From Escherichia ruysiae (lineage in GTDB: Bacteria > Pseudomonadota > Gammaproteobacteria > Enterobacterales > Enterobacteriaceae): a stretch of DNA of 64,000 nucleotides. Positions 24,913 through 33,328 of the stretch are shown here, piece by piece. Location: NCBI RefSeq assembly GCF_902498915.1, contig NZ_CABVLQ010000001.1. The stretch is one strand, 5' to 3'. The position numbers and the translations under genes are program-made. Within the stretch, counting starts at the first letter, position 1. Every line of letters starts with the position of its first letter. Under the pieces are notes generated by a model. That model saw nothing but the letters and a program-made list of their open reading frames with translations, was not told the origin of the DNA and ran no database searches.

Positions 24913-25530
24913 TTAAGTAGGGTAGATCCTGATGTTCCCACTATTTTCTAAGTATTCATTAATAATCAATGGATCATTTGACTCTATCAGATAAGTGCGT
25001 TCAAAATAAAACGAAGACCATACCCTTTGGTCTATTTTTATTATTTTATCTTTATTATAAATATAATCTACCTCAGAATACTCCCCATCATACATGAAAG
25101 TATACTTATTATTTATTAATTTATTATCAATGCTTATAAATACAATCTTATTCAATCCTGTGTTTTTACTATCTTCAAATGTACTACTATACAAAAGCCC
25201 AAGAATGGTATTTTCTTGGTAAATATAAAAATTTCTATACACAATCCATTCATTATCTTTCTTACGATGGCTGGCGTATGTAATTCCTTCTATTATCCTG
25301 TTTTGTTCATCAACATAATAGCATTGTTTATTTACTCCTGCGATTGAGTTATTTTTCAACATTCGTCCCGGTTTATGACCTAAAAGCTCGGATGCATAAG
25401 GTTCTATAGAGAAGGCAGGCATAACACCATACCCCCATCTACAAGTAGCCTTTTCTCCGTTCATCTGTTCTATCAGTTCCGAATACTTTCCATTGTAATC
25501 TTCATATAAACTTTTCAGAAAATCTTTCAT
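24913..25530 (-). CDS. Predicted immunity protein of orphan Rhs cassette C
   Basis: A 205-residue AT-rich gene 13 bases after the stop of toxin fragment C. It is soluble with many aromatic and acidic residues and no signal peptide. Size and position fit an immunity protein for the AHH-type nuclease upstream. I cannot assign a family. It is the only one of the five immunity genes without a convergent symE neighbour. Confidence 0.6.
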   Translation of the reverse strand: MKDFLKSLYEDYNGKYSELIEQMNGEKATCRWGYGVMPAFSIEPYASELLGHKPGRMLKNNSIAGVNKQCYYVDEQNRIIEGITYASHRKKDNEWIVYRNFYIYQENTILGLLYSSTFEDSKNTGLNKIVFISIDNKLINNKYTFMYDGEYSEVDYIYNKDKIIKIDQRVWSSFYFERTYLIESNDPLIINEYLENSGNIRIYPT

Positions 25531-25543
25531 GTGATCATACTCC

Positions 25544-25993
25544 TTATTGGACAGGAAACGTTTTGCCAGTACTTAGCTCTACTTTAAGTTGCGCAAGCCC
25601 TGCTTCAAAATCAGCTTTTGTTCTTGCATTTTTCAACGTATCCCACACATGTTGTTTATATGCATTTCCATGTACACCTTCACCACCATGAGCAGTAGCT
25701 TTTGTCCCCGGTAACCGATAATCAGAGTTTTTGGGTAGCCATACACCATTTTTGGAATCGTTTATATCTATACCTAACCGATCCATCCTTCTACGTAACC
25801 ACCGCATACGCACATCGCTGGAATTAGACATAACCATATGATGTGGTCGATAGTGACTACTTGGTGCTGATCCTAAATTACCAGATAATTTTTTTGCATC
25901 ACTAGAGCAACTTAATCCAAGCGGATCGATCCAGTTTAACGGATTCGGCGCATACTGATAAAGATTCAGCCCCCCCGCCAGCCCTATCGGGTC
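25544..25993 (-). CDS. Orphan Rhs C-terminal tip C: AHH/HNH-type nuclease
   Basis: It opens with DPIGLAGG...DPLGL, then about 122 residues of toxin. The stretch HYRPHHMVMSNS, an Arg-rich helix (RMRWLRRRMDRLGIDIND) and NGVWLP follow the layout of AHH nucleases of the HNH/endonuclease VII fold, which usually show Ala-His-His; here Pro precedes His-His. A later HGGEGVHGNAYKQHVWDTL adds further His residues typical of this group. Decayed Rhs core with an in-frame stop (YDPDFD, stop) precedes it, so it is an orphan. Confidence 0.72.
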   Translation of the reverse strand, partial: DPIGLAGGLNLYQYAPNPLNWIDPLGLSCSSDAKKLSGNLGSAPSSHYRPHHMVMSNSSDVRMRWLRRRMDRLGIDINDSKNGVWLPKNSDYRLPGTKATAHGGEGVHGNAYKQHVWDTLKNARTKADFEAGLAQLKVELSTGKTFPVQ

Positions 25994-26150
25994 AAATCGC
26001 GCAATCTAATCGAAGTCCGGATCGTACTGTCAGTTTCGTCTATAAATCACTAAAACCATCACGTCATAGTTCATACGCTACCGCCACACCCTGACAAAGT
26101 AAGCTATCTGCACGAAGTTTATTTTACTATCTAATCAGCAGGTTAAATAC

Positions 26151-26420
26151 AAAAATATCATTTCCAAAACACAGCGCCACTGTACCGTGGGCTATCTGCC
26201 CAACCGAAGCGACACGCCGGTGATCAAAATCAGCGCCAAATGGCTGAGAGAAGCGGGATTTGAGATCGGCACGGGCGTTACCGTGAAGATCTCGGAAGGT
26301 TGCCTGATCCTGCTAGCGGATAACAACGAAGTACAGGAACTGCGCAGGGAACTTTACCAGGTCAAACAGGCGGTTAAGGGGATGCGGAACGGGATGTTTA
26401 GTGTGCTGAACGAGAGTTAA
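26151..26420 (+). pseudogene. Truncated symE-like gene (copy 3)
   Basis: The sequence joins copy 2 of symE at ATTTCCAAAACACAGCGCCA and is almost identical from there to the stop, but the start codon, first 12 codons and leader are missing and replaced by unrelated AT-rich sequence. An in-frame GTG could make a 77-residue fragment without ribosome-binding support. It marks where a longer module copy was probably lost by recombination. Confidence 0.8.
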
Positions 26421-26430
26421 ATAATAAAAA

Positions 26431-26463
26431 GCCGGGAAGATTTAATTTTCTTCCCAGTTTTTT
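26431..26463. terminator. Degenerate terminator between symE copy 3 and immunity D
   Basis: GCCGGGAAGA and TCTTCCCAG form the same stem as at the other symE copies with one mismatch, followed by TTTTTTT. Confidence 0.75.
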
Positions 26464-26473
26464 TAAAGTTTAT

Positions 26474-26767
26474 TTAAAGTTTATTTATAGCTTGGTTAAT
26501 TTCAAATAATAATGAGACAATATCTTTCGCAGAACCATTATAAATGGGATAATCCCAATCAAAATCCTTTATTAAACAAATATAAAACTTCCCATTTATA
26601 TCAAAAGATGGTCGCCACCCAACATCCAAAAGATACCCACCAGGATATTCAACCTGGAGCATATCTTCCTTAAGTTCATCTCGCTGTTCATTAAGAGGGA
26701 TGCTTTGTTTCAGGGAGAAGTCATTAAAAACTATATTCCCTTTTTTTCCTAAGAAATCAATGTTCAT
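26474..26767 (-). CDS. Predicted immunity protein of orphan Rhs cassette D
   Basis: A 97-residue protein overlapping the end of toxin fragment D by 4 bases (ATGA). It has the mixed beta-rich look of small immunity proteins (MNIDFLGKKGNIVFNDFSLK, YPGGYLLDVGWRPSFDINGK) and no export signal. Family not recognised. Confidence 0.65.
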   Translation of the reverse strand: MNIDFLGKKGNIVFNDFSLKQSIPLNEQRDELKEDMLQVEYPGGYLLDVGWRPSFDINGKFYICLIKDFDWDYPIYNGSAKDIVSLLFEINQAINKL

Positions 26768-27168
26768 GATGTTGTTAGCCTTCGGAATTCATCGATTGAT
26801 ATAGGATGTCCATGTATTGTCCCACCGCTAAGTTCAACTCGAACCCATTGAGATTCTTTACCCTCACTGGCCCCAATAACTTTTCCCATATCTTTTACTT
26901 TCCATGGTTTACCGTTCGTAACAGGTGTGCCTGTATTAAAAACATCGTATTCCAACGTTTTAATATCAATATCTGGAGAATATTTTGCCGGGCCTGATTT
27001 TGTTGATTTAATTATATCCTTCCATGATTTGTTTTTTGGAGGAAAATGTTTGTATCCATGATTTGTCCATTCAGGTTGCCCACATTTCAAACCCAAAGGA
27101 TCGATCCAGTTTACTGGATTAGGCGCGTATTGGTATAAGTTTAATCCGCCTCTCAGCCCTATCGGGTC
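26764..27168 (-). CDS. Orphan Rhs C-terminal tip D: toxin_50-like
   Basis: It starts DPIGLRGG...DPLGL and has about 108 residues of toxin. The end SGGTIHGHPIS, with the earlier HGYKHFPPKNKSWKDI, resembles the polymorphic toxin 50 group (BECR-fold RNase-like), recalled from family patterns rather than searched. The scar just upstream (Tyr-Asp-Pro, then a frame break) is nearly the same as at tip A, so tips A and D share the same module junction. An internal ATG (MGLKCGQPEW) lies at the toxin start. Confidence 0.65.
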   Translation of the reverse strand, partial: DPIGLRGGLNLYQYAPNPVNWIDPLGLKCGQPEWTNHGYKHFPPKNKSWKDIIKSTKSGPAKYSPDIDIKTLEYDVFNTGTPVTNGKPWKVKDMGKVIGASEGKESQWVRVELSGGTIHGHPISIDEFRRLTTS

Positions 27169-28131
27169 ATCGGGACGATCCGGTGCGGGTCATACTTTTT
27201 AACACGCTACCGCCCGCGCCGTTTCTGGCTTCACGGCTATCACCTTTTAATTATTTAACAGCACGTTAACCCGACTTTCCCGACGCGCGTTTTCACGCCC
27301 GCTCACCATATCACCACCGCCACGAACCTGTCATTCCGCTTTCCACTAAGTCCGTTTCCGGCAACCCGTGACGGGGGGCCGCCAGGCCGCCTCCGGCGGC
27401 ATGGCGGGGCCACGGCGCGGGGTCTGCGGGTGCGGGCGGCAGAGAGTCCGCAAGCGACGGAACGGCGCTCTGTGGCACCGCTGCCTGACCGGAGCTGGCC
27501 TTTGCATGACCACACCGGACCGGGGCGGGCAGCGGAAGCTGGCGAGGCGGGAACGAGTGACGCGCGGCCTTTTTGCGCGGCACGAGCCGCCGCAGCCAGA
27601 CGACGCCGGGCGGGCATAAAGCCCTTACAAGCGGAGGCCGCCAGGCCGACACCCTTTTCTGACTGACTGCCACACGATGACGCCGCCGCAGAACGGCACC
27701 GGAGCCGCCAGGGATGGCGGCGACTGCGGCGCTGAGGAAGGACACCGCCGCTGAGACGGCAGGAGCGAGCGCCAGCGAGCTGCTGCGCGTGGCACTGGTT
27801 AAGGGGCTGAACGCGGGGGCGCAAGACATAATGCGGATTGTGCGAACACGAGCCGCGCACAGCGGGTCGGGTTCGCCGCCGTTGCCACCCGGCGAGAGTG
27901 CGCATAATCCCCCGCATTATGTTGAATGACGTTTGCCCCGTGCGCCGTGGCCGCATGGGACACGCCTGCCTCCACGGGGCGAACGGCATTTACCCCCGCG
28001 CACTCCGCTGGCAGGGGGCAGTCAACCGCCAGGGAAGGCGGTTGTCTGCCCTGCACCTCACCCCACGGCCTTACAGGGATCGCCCGCTAACTTTTCAGGC
28101 AGTCCGGCGATGATCACGCTTCCGGCCTGCA
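27169..28131. other. GC-rich segment downstream of recombinase copy 2
   Basis: Counterpart of the segment in copy 1, with no convincing gene. A minus-strand frame at 27311-27829 keeps the Pro/Arg-rich part of its counterpart (from SAWRPPLVRALCPPGVVW on), but its first 50 residues differ completely. The copy-specific block is about 27650-27810, where an ACCGCCGCTGAGACGGCAGG stretch replaces copy 1 sequence. Confidence 0.4.
27827..27921. repeat. Inverted repeat near the recombinase gene (copy 2)
   Basis: The same arms as in copy 1: CATAATGCGGATTGTGCG (27827-27844) and CGCATAATCCCCCGCATTATG (27901-27921). Both arms are unchanged between copies, while the 56 bases between them carry three substitutions. 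Confidence 0.6.
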
Positions 28132-29232
28132 TCAGCGTCTCCGGCGGCGTTTCCTGCTGACCAGCGCCCGCTCCATCTCTGCGTGATTACGCTCCCGGCG
28201 CGTCTGCGGCTCTGCCACCGCATCCGCAACGTGCCGATCCGTCCACGTCTCGTCCTGCTCTTCCGGGTGCGTCAGCGCGTGAACTTCCTGTAAGTGACCG
28301 ATGGCTACCCGCGTGTAGATCTGCGTCGTCTCCAGCTTCTCATGGCCGAGGATCGCCTGGATGTGCCGCGTGTCTGCGCCGTTGTCCAGCATCTGCGTTG
28401 CCATCGAGTGCCGGAAGATGTGACAGGCACCCGGTTTCTGTATCCGCGCTTTCTCCCGGATCGTTTCCCCGCCGATCTGCGTCAGCGTTCCCCGGCTCAG
28501 TCCCTTACCGTGGTACGTCACGAACAGGTGACCGCTGTCGGCGCGTTGCGTCAGGTGAGGCCGCACATCGCGCAGATAGCGCATCACCCACGCCAGCGCC
28601 ACATGGCCCACCGGAACAACCCGGTCTTTCTTCCCTTTGCCCTGGCGCACGTTCACCACGCCCCGCGTGAAGTCCACGTCACATAACATCAGGTTCGCCA
28701 CCTCCATGCGCCTGATCCCGGTACTCCACAGCACCTCCAGTATTGCCCGGTTACGCAGGCCCAGCGGCTTCTCCGTGTCCAGACTGCCCAGCACCTGCCG
28801 CGTCTCCTGTTCGCTGAACACCTGCGCCGGAAGCCGTTTCTCTTCCTTCGGCAGTGTCAGCATCTCCGCCGGACTGTAGAGGATGACGTGGCGTTTCAGC
28901 AGCCAGCGGTAGAAGTTCTTCACTGCGCTTAAGCGGTTAAGCTGCCCGCCCACCGCCAGCGTGTTACCGTCGGCCTTGCGGTAGCTGCGAAGATGGCGCT
29001 GGTACGCTTCCAGCACCGACAGGCTGACCTGTGGCGCGTACAGCAGCCCGCGCTCCTCGCACCACGTCACGAACGGCAGCACCCGTTCGCGGTAGCCTTC
29101 CACGCTGCGCGCGCTGTAGCCTGCGGCTTCCAGGCTTTCCAGCCAGGCGAGCATATGCCGGCGCTGTGTCGTGTGTTCGTTCTGGCGGCTGAGATAAAGG
29201 GCTTCCGGCCCCGGTGATTTGGGCTTTGTCAT
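28132..29232 (-). CDS. Tyrosine recombinase, XerC/D-like (copy 2)
   Basis: A 366-residue paralogue of the recombinase in copy 1, with all catalytic residues kept (Arg174, the hairpin Lys, His271-x-x-Arg274, His297, Tyr306). Protein differences are few (for example KGKGLEW/LAW, INK/IQK) except in the tail near residues 330-345, where ETWTDRHVADAVAEPQT replaces the copy 1 sequence. Both genes look functional, so either could act on sites in both modules. Confidence 0.92.
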   Translation of the reverse strand: MTKPKSPGPEALYLSRQNEHTTQRRHMLAWLESLEAAGYSARSVEGYRERVLPFVTWCEERGLLYAPQVSLSVLEAYQRHLRSYRKADGNTLAVGGQLNRLSAVKNFYRWLLKRHVILYSPAEMLTLPKEEKRLPAQVFSEQETRQVLGSLDTEKPLGLRNRAILEVLWSTGIRRMEVANLMLCDVDFTRGVVNVRQGKGKKDRVVPVGHVALAWVMRYLRDVRPHLTQRADSGHLFVTYHGKGLSRGTLTQIGGETIREKARIQKPGACHIFRHSMATQMLDNGADTRHIQAILGHEKLETTQIYTRVAIGHLQEVHALTHPEEQDETWTDRHVADAVAEPQTRRERNHAEMERALVSRKRRRRR

Positions 29233-29436
29233 GATGATTGTCCTGAGTGAGATTACGGTACGATGGGGATAAGAACAGAGGGTGGAACAGTGATTTTCAG
29301 GCAGGCCGACCGCTTCATGGTATCAGCCTTACAGGGCGCGGCCTGCGGGGGTATTACGTTACCCGACCACCTGCCGACTGACTGCCGACCGGAGGCCGAC
29401 CATTGCAGCCGTTGCCCCGACCGGATGAAGTCGTAC
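29233..29436. repeat. GC-rich spacer with repeated ACCGGAGGCCGAC motif (copy 2)
   Basis: Same spacer as in copy 1 and apparently identical to it base for base, with the same CCGACC-rich units before the primase stop. Confidence 0.4.
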
Positions 29437-32388
29437 TTATGCTTCCGTGTTGCTCCGGCCCGGACGGGCCGCAGTATGATTGCGGGGCAGGTTTTTTGCG
29501 TTCTGCCGGAACAGGGCTTTTTCCTCTGCCCCGACAGATCCGGCCTGTAAGCCTTGTGGTGTCTGGTCTGGCACGGTTTCAGCCTTACCCGACTGACCGC
29601 CGACCACTGCCCGACCGGAGGCCGACTGCTTCACCGCCTGCCCCGACCGGGCGGAGTCATACGGTGGTTTCTCCGGCGTTTCCGGCACGTCGATCAGACC
29701 GCACAGGTGCGCGGCGTCTGCGTTGCCGTCCCCGTCGAACAGCAGTTCATAGCAGAACGTCAGCCCGCGACGGTGGACCAGCAGGTATTCCATTTCGACC
29801 AGCCGCGCCAGGTGGATCTTAAGCTGCGTGTCGCCCCACTGCACCGCATCACGCAGTTGTTTACGGGTGAACAGCATCGCCTCACGCACCTGACCGCTGT
29901 CGCTCACCCATTGCTGGATCAGGGTTAACAGTTTCCGCGTCTGCGGCGGCATCTCGTCCAGGGTGCGTCCGAGTATTTCATGTGCCAGGCGGTTGGCCAG
30001 GGCGATGTCCTCCCGCGTCACCTCGATGTACTCCACCACCTGCCCGCGATGCTCCACGCGCTTGATCTCCCGCTGGTACTGGTGCAGCAGCGCGATCGCC
30101 TGGATCAGCGTCAGGTATTTCATGTGGTCGCGCCGGGTGCGGGTTTTGTCGCTCATGAACGTTAACTGTGAGGCGAACGGGTTCACCACATTGAGCGGGC
30201 GTAACAGCCGCTGCGCGTTCTGGTGAAGCGTCGTGATGTAACTTTTTTCATTCGCCGCCAGCAGGCCTTCCAGCGTCTGCGCGTGACGCTGCGCCACGTG
30301 GATAGCTTCCGTCTGTTCCCGCGATTCGTTCACCGTCAGCACCAGACAGCGGTTGAGTAACTCCTCGTCAACATCGATGGCGGTGGTGGTCAGCATCAGC
30401 ATCACCGGGCCTTTCACCGTATACTGTTTGGTGACCAGGTTACCGCTGGCGTCATCCTTGCCCGTACTGGCGATGGTCAGTTCCCCGTCCGACTGCAACA
30501 GCTTGAGCGCGTAGGCCGCCTGGCGCACACCTTCTTCTTCTGCGATGGCGAGGATCTTATGTTGCAGGTTGGTTTCACCGAGATAGAACAGGCTCTGCCC
30601 GGTCATGGCGCTGTATTGCAGCCGTTCTTCCGGCGGGATCAGATTGAGCACCGCATCCATTAAGCTGGACTTACCCGCCGCGCTCGATGACTGGATCAGC
30701 ACCGCCAGCGGCCTGTCCAGTTTGCGCGACACCGCCGCCAGATACGCCGCCGTCAGGTTGGTGGATTCACCCACCACACCACAGGCCGCCATGTCAGACG
30801 CGATGCGTGACGCAAGACACTCGTCGCGCAGCAGTTCCAGCGCCGCCTCCCGATCCTCCGGTGTCATCTCCGGCGCGGTGTTTTCCGGCTCCGGTGCGGC
30901 CTGCCAGTTCTCCAGCGCCAGCAGCACCTTACCCAGCGAACGGCGAAGATCGCCTTCAGCCAGCCCAAGCTCTGTGGCTGCGGCCCGCGCATAACCGCCT
31001 CGACTGCGGGCGCTCATCATGTCCACCGCATCCGCGAACACCACGCCGCTGTCCATGTCCAGCACCTGCGCGTTAACTTTCATTGCCGCCGCACTGGTTT
31101 TGCGGCTTACGCCCCTGATAGTCCAGCGTTCGCCCGGTAAGGCTACCACCAGTTCGCCATCGGCCAGGGTTTCCACGCTGACGCCCGGTGCAGGGGCGGC
31201 GGCTGCGGGTAAGGCCGCAACCCCGGCAGCTAATGAAGTGAGGTGTGCAGGCTCCGCGCTGGCCTGCGGCGCGATACTCTCCGCATCGGCCAGGTCACTC
31301 ATGGACACCGCGCCATCCAGTAGCAGACTGAACGCCTGTTCAGGCTCCGCCACCTGGCACAGATAGCCGTTCGCATCCATGCCCGCCGGGAACAGTACAC
31401 GGAACGTGGCGATCCCGTCAGCGGCTAAGGAAGAAGCCAGTTTCACCGCCGCCTCATTGCCCGCCGGATCGTTGTCGTAGGCGATCAGTACCTGTTTAAT
31501 GCCGTGGTTTCTGAACGCCTGATGCATCTCATCGGTGAAGCCATTCACCCCGTAAGCCGCCGTGACGTTACGAACTCCGGCGACCCAGAACGACATGGCA
31601 TCGAGAAGAGACTCGCACAAGATAACCGACGATGACCCGATCAGCGCCTGCTCATTCCACACGCCGCCGTGAGCGCCGGGAAGGTACAGATGCAGCGGCG
31701 TCCCCTTACGCAGATCGCCGCCGATCTTGCGCCCGTACATCTCACGGATCTGCCCGTTCAGATCCATCACCGGCACAACCAGCGACCCTGTAAAATGCTC
31801 ATGCCCGGACTCACGCAGCACTCCCGTCGCCTTAAGCCGGGCGCGGATCTTCTCGCCCGCCCGTGATTTAACGCCGGGCAGACGGTAAGGCAACGTGCGG
31901 TTGGCGAAGCCGGGTTTAAAGGCGGCGACCAGTTCAGGATGGTTAAGGCGGCGCTTTTCCAGATACGCCACCGCTTCCGGCGCGTTCAGCAGCGTGTGAT
32001 GGTAGAACTCCACCACACGGGAGAGCAGTTGCTGACGGCCCGCTTCATCTTCCGCGAAGATTTCCGGCTCATCTTTGGCAACCAGCGGCACCACGGCGGG
32101 ATTGTCGCCCAGCTCCGCTTTCAGGCGTTCCGCCGCCTTACGCAGGCTGAGTTTTTCCGTCTGCATCACCCAGTCCAGCACCGAACCGCCCGCGTTACAG
32201 CCGAAGCAGTGATACAGGTTTTTCTCCGGCGAGATCACACAGGACGGCGTTTTCTCGTCATGGAACGGGCACAGCGTGGTGAAGTCTTTCCCTTTCTTAA
32301 CCAGTTGTCGCCCCTGCGCCTGAACCACGGCGACTAAGGAGACGGCGGCTTTCAGGTGCTGCAACTCTGCTTCCGGGATGCGGGCCAT
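29437..32388 (-). CDS. CHC2 zinc-finger / TOPRIM / P-loop primase-like protein (copy 2)
   Basis: A 983-residue paralogue of the copy 1 protein, same length, with zinc-finger Cys/His, TOPRIM Glu and DxD, and SSSAAGKSS P-loop all intact. Substitutions cluster in the middle (for example FTDEMHQAFRNHGIKQVLIA in place of FTGEMRAALLAHGVRQVLIA), while the first 100 and last 180 residues are almost identical to copy 1. Most DNA differences appear synonymous, indicating selection for protein function. Confidence 0.85.
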   Translation of the reverse strand: MARIPEAELQHLKAAVSLVAVVQAQGRQLVKKGKDFTTLCPFHDEKTPSCVISPEKNLYHCFGCNAGGSVLDWVMQTEKLSLRKAAERLKAELGDNPAVVPLVAKDEPEIFAEDEAGRQQLLSRVVEFYHHTLLNAPEAVAYLEKRRLNHPELVAAFKPGFANRTLPYRLPGVKSRAGEKIRARLKATGVLRESGHEHFTGSLVVPVMDLNGQIREMYGRKIGGDLRKGTPLHLYLPGAHGGVWNEQALIGSSSVILCESLLDAMSFWVAGVRNVTAAYGVNGFTDEMHQAFRNHGIKQVLIAYDNDPAGNEAAVKLASSLAADGIATFRVLFPAGMDANGYLCQVAEPEQAFSLLLDGAVSMSDLADAESIAPQASAEPAHLTSLAAGVAALPAAAAPAPGVSVETLADGELVVALPGERWTIRGVSRKTSAAAMKVNAQVLDMDSGVVFADAVDMMSARSRGGYARAAATELGLAEGDLRRSLGKVLLALENWQAAPEPENTAPEMTPEDREAALELLRDECLASRIASDMAACGVVGESTNLTAAYLAAVSRKLDRPLAVLIQSSSAAGKSSLMDAVLNLIPPEERLQYSAMTGQSLFYLGETNLQHKILAIAEEEGVRQAAYALKLLQSDGELTIASTGKDDASGNLVTKQYTVKGPVMLMLTTTAIDVDEELLNRCLVLTVNESREQTEAIHVAQRHAQTLEGLLAANEKSYITTLHQNAQRLLRPLNVVNPFASQLTFMSDKTRTRRDHMKYLTLIQAIALLHQYQREIKRVEHRGQVVEYIEVTREDIALANRLAHEILGRTLDEMPPQTRKLLTLIQQWVSDSGQVREAMLFTRKQLRDAVQWGDTQLKIHLARLVEMEYLLVHRRGLTFCYELLFDGDGNADAAHLCGLIDVPETPEKPPYDSARSGQAVKQSASGRAVVGGQSGKAETVPDQTPQGLQAGSVGAEEKALFRQNAKNLPRNHTAARPGRSNTEA

Positions 32389-32501
32389 AACGGGAACTCC
32401 TGTAAAAACCTGTCAATAGGGTTTGTATAAAAATAACTCGACAAGTATATACATCAGCTAGTAGTATTTACAACAGTTAAATGTAAAACATGGAGTAGAT
32501 T
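32389..32501. promoter_or_regulatory. Divergent primase / XRE control region (copy 2)
   Basis: Identical to the copy 1 region, with TTGTAT at 32423-32428 and TATATA at 32446-32451 for the XRE gene. Identity of a noncoding gap while neighbouring genes differ implies either recent gene conversion or a tightly constrained operator. Confidence 0.6.
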
Positions 32502-32912
32502 ATGGTCATCAGGTCTCAAAGGATTTCAGGTAAAACGACTATGGCCGCACCTATAAGCAACGAAGAACAGGTATTTATTGCCGAACTTGGCAGACGGATA
32601 ACCGCACTGAGGAAGGACGCCGGGATGACGCAGACGCAGGTTGCACAGGCGCTGAACGTTTCCCAGCAGGCCGTACAGGCCTGGGAAGCCGGACGGCGGC
32701 GGATACAGATCTCCATACTCCCAGCCGTGGCAAGACTGTTAGCGGTTTCTCTGGAGGATTTGCTTGGCGAAGAACCGGAGAAGATCGCCCGTAAGCGTGG
32801 CCCCGCGCCAAAATGGCAGCAGCTTATTGAAGAGATCGACAGCCTGCCGAAGGCAAAGCAGAAGATGATTTCGGAGATGTTACAGGCCCTGATTGTTCAG
32901 GCGCGTAACTGA
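32502..32912 (+). CDS. XRE-family transcriptional regulator (copy 2)
   Basis: A 136-residue paralogue of the copy 1 regulator, differing at a single residue that I can see (IAELG for ITELG) despite a number of silent DNA changes. The helix-turn-helix is unchanged, so both regulators should recognise the same operators and cross-regulate the two modules. Confidence 0.88.
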   Translation: MVIRSQRISGKTTMAAPISNEEQVFIAELGRRITALRKDAGMTQTQVAQALNVSQQAVQAWEAGRRRIQISILPAVARLLAVSLEDLLGEEPEKIARKRGPAPKWQQLIEEIDSLPKAKQKMISEMLQALIVQARN

Positions 32913-32924
32913 CTGATAAATAAC

Positions 32925-32958
32925 GCGGTGACTAAGGGCGGCAACCCTTAACCACCGC
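32925..32958. promoter_or_regulatory. symE leader hairpin (copy 4 of symE)
   Basis: Same GCGGTG...CACCGC stem as before symE copy 2, with minus-strand GTTATTTAT after it, again able to end an antisense RNA started inside symE. Confidence 0.5.
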
Positions 32959-32990
32959 TCACCACAAGCAACTAACAGGAGTAGTTAATC

Positions 32991-33320
32991 ATGGCTGAAC
33001 ACGATATTACGCCAGAAGTCGTCATTTCCAAAACACAGCGCCGCTATAAAGTCGGCTATGTCAGAGCCCGCCACCAGGACCGCACAACCGGTATAGCCCG
33101 GTATTATTCACAACACCCCAGCCTGCACCTCAAGGGCGACTGGCTGAAAGAAGCCGGATTTGATACCGGGCGGGGTGTGACGGTGAAGATTTCGGAGGGG
33201 TGCCTGACCATCATCGCTGACAGTGACGAGGTACAGGAACTGCGGGAGGAACTTTATCAGGTTAAACGGGTGGTGAAGGGAATAAAAAGCGGGATGTGGG
33301 AAGTGCTGAAAGATAATTAA
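32991..33320 (+). CDS. SymE-like toxin, long form (copy 4)
   Basis: A 109-residue long-form SymE-like protein resembling copy 1 (RARHQDRTTGIARYYSQHPS, LHLKGDWLKEAGFDTGRGVT). The second half ends KRVVKGIKSGMWEVLKDN. It lies about 80 bases after the XRE gene and converges on the immunity gene of the full rhs gene through a perfect terminator. K-12 SymE is a toxin; the role of this copy is unknown. Confidence 0.85.
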   Translation: MAEHDITPEVVISKTQRRYKVGYVRARHQDRTTGIARYYSQHPSLHLKGDWLKEAGFDTGRGVTVKISEGCLTIIADSDEVQELREELYQVKRVVKGIKSGMWEVLKDN

Positions 33321-33328
33321 ATAAAAAA

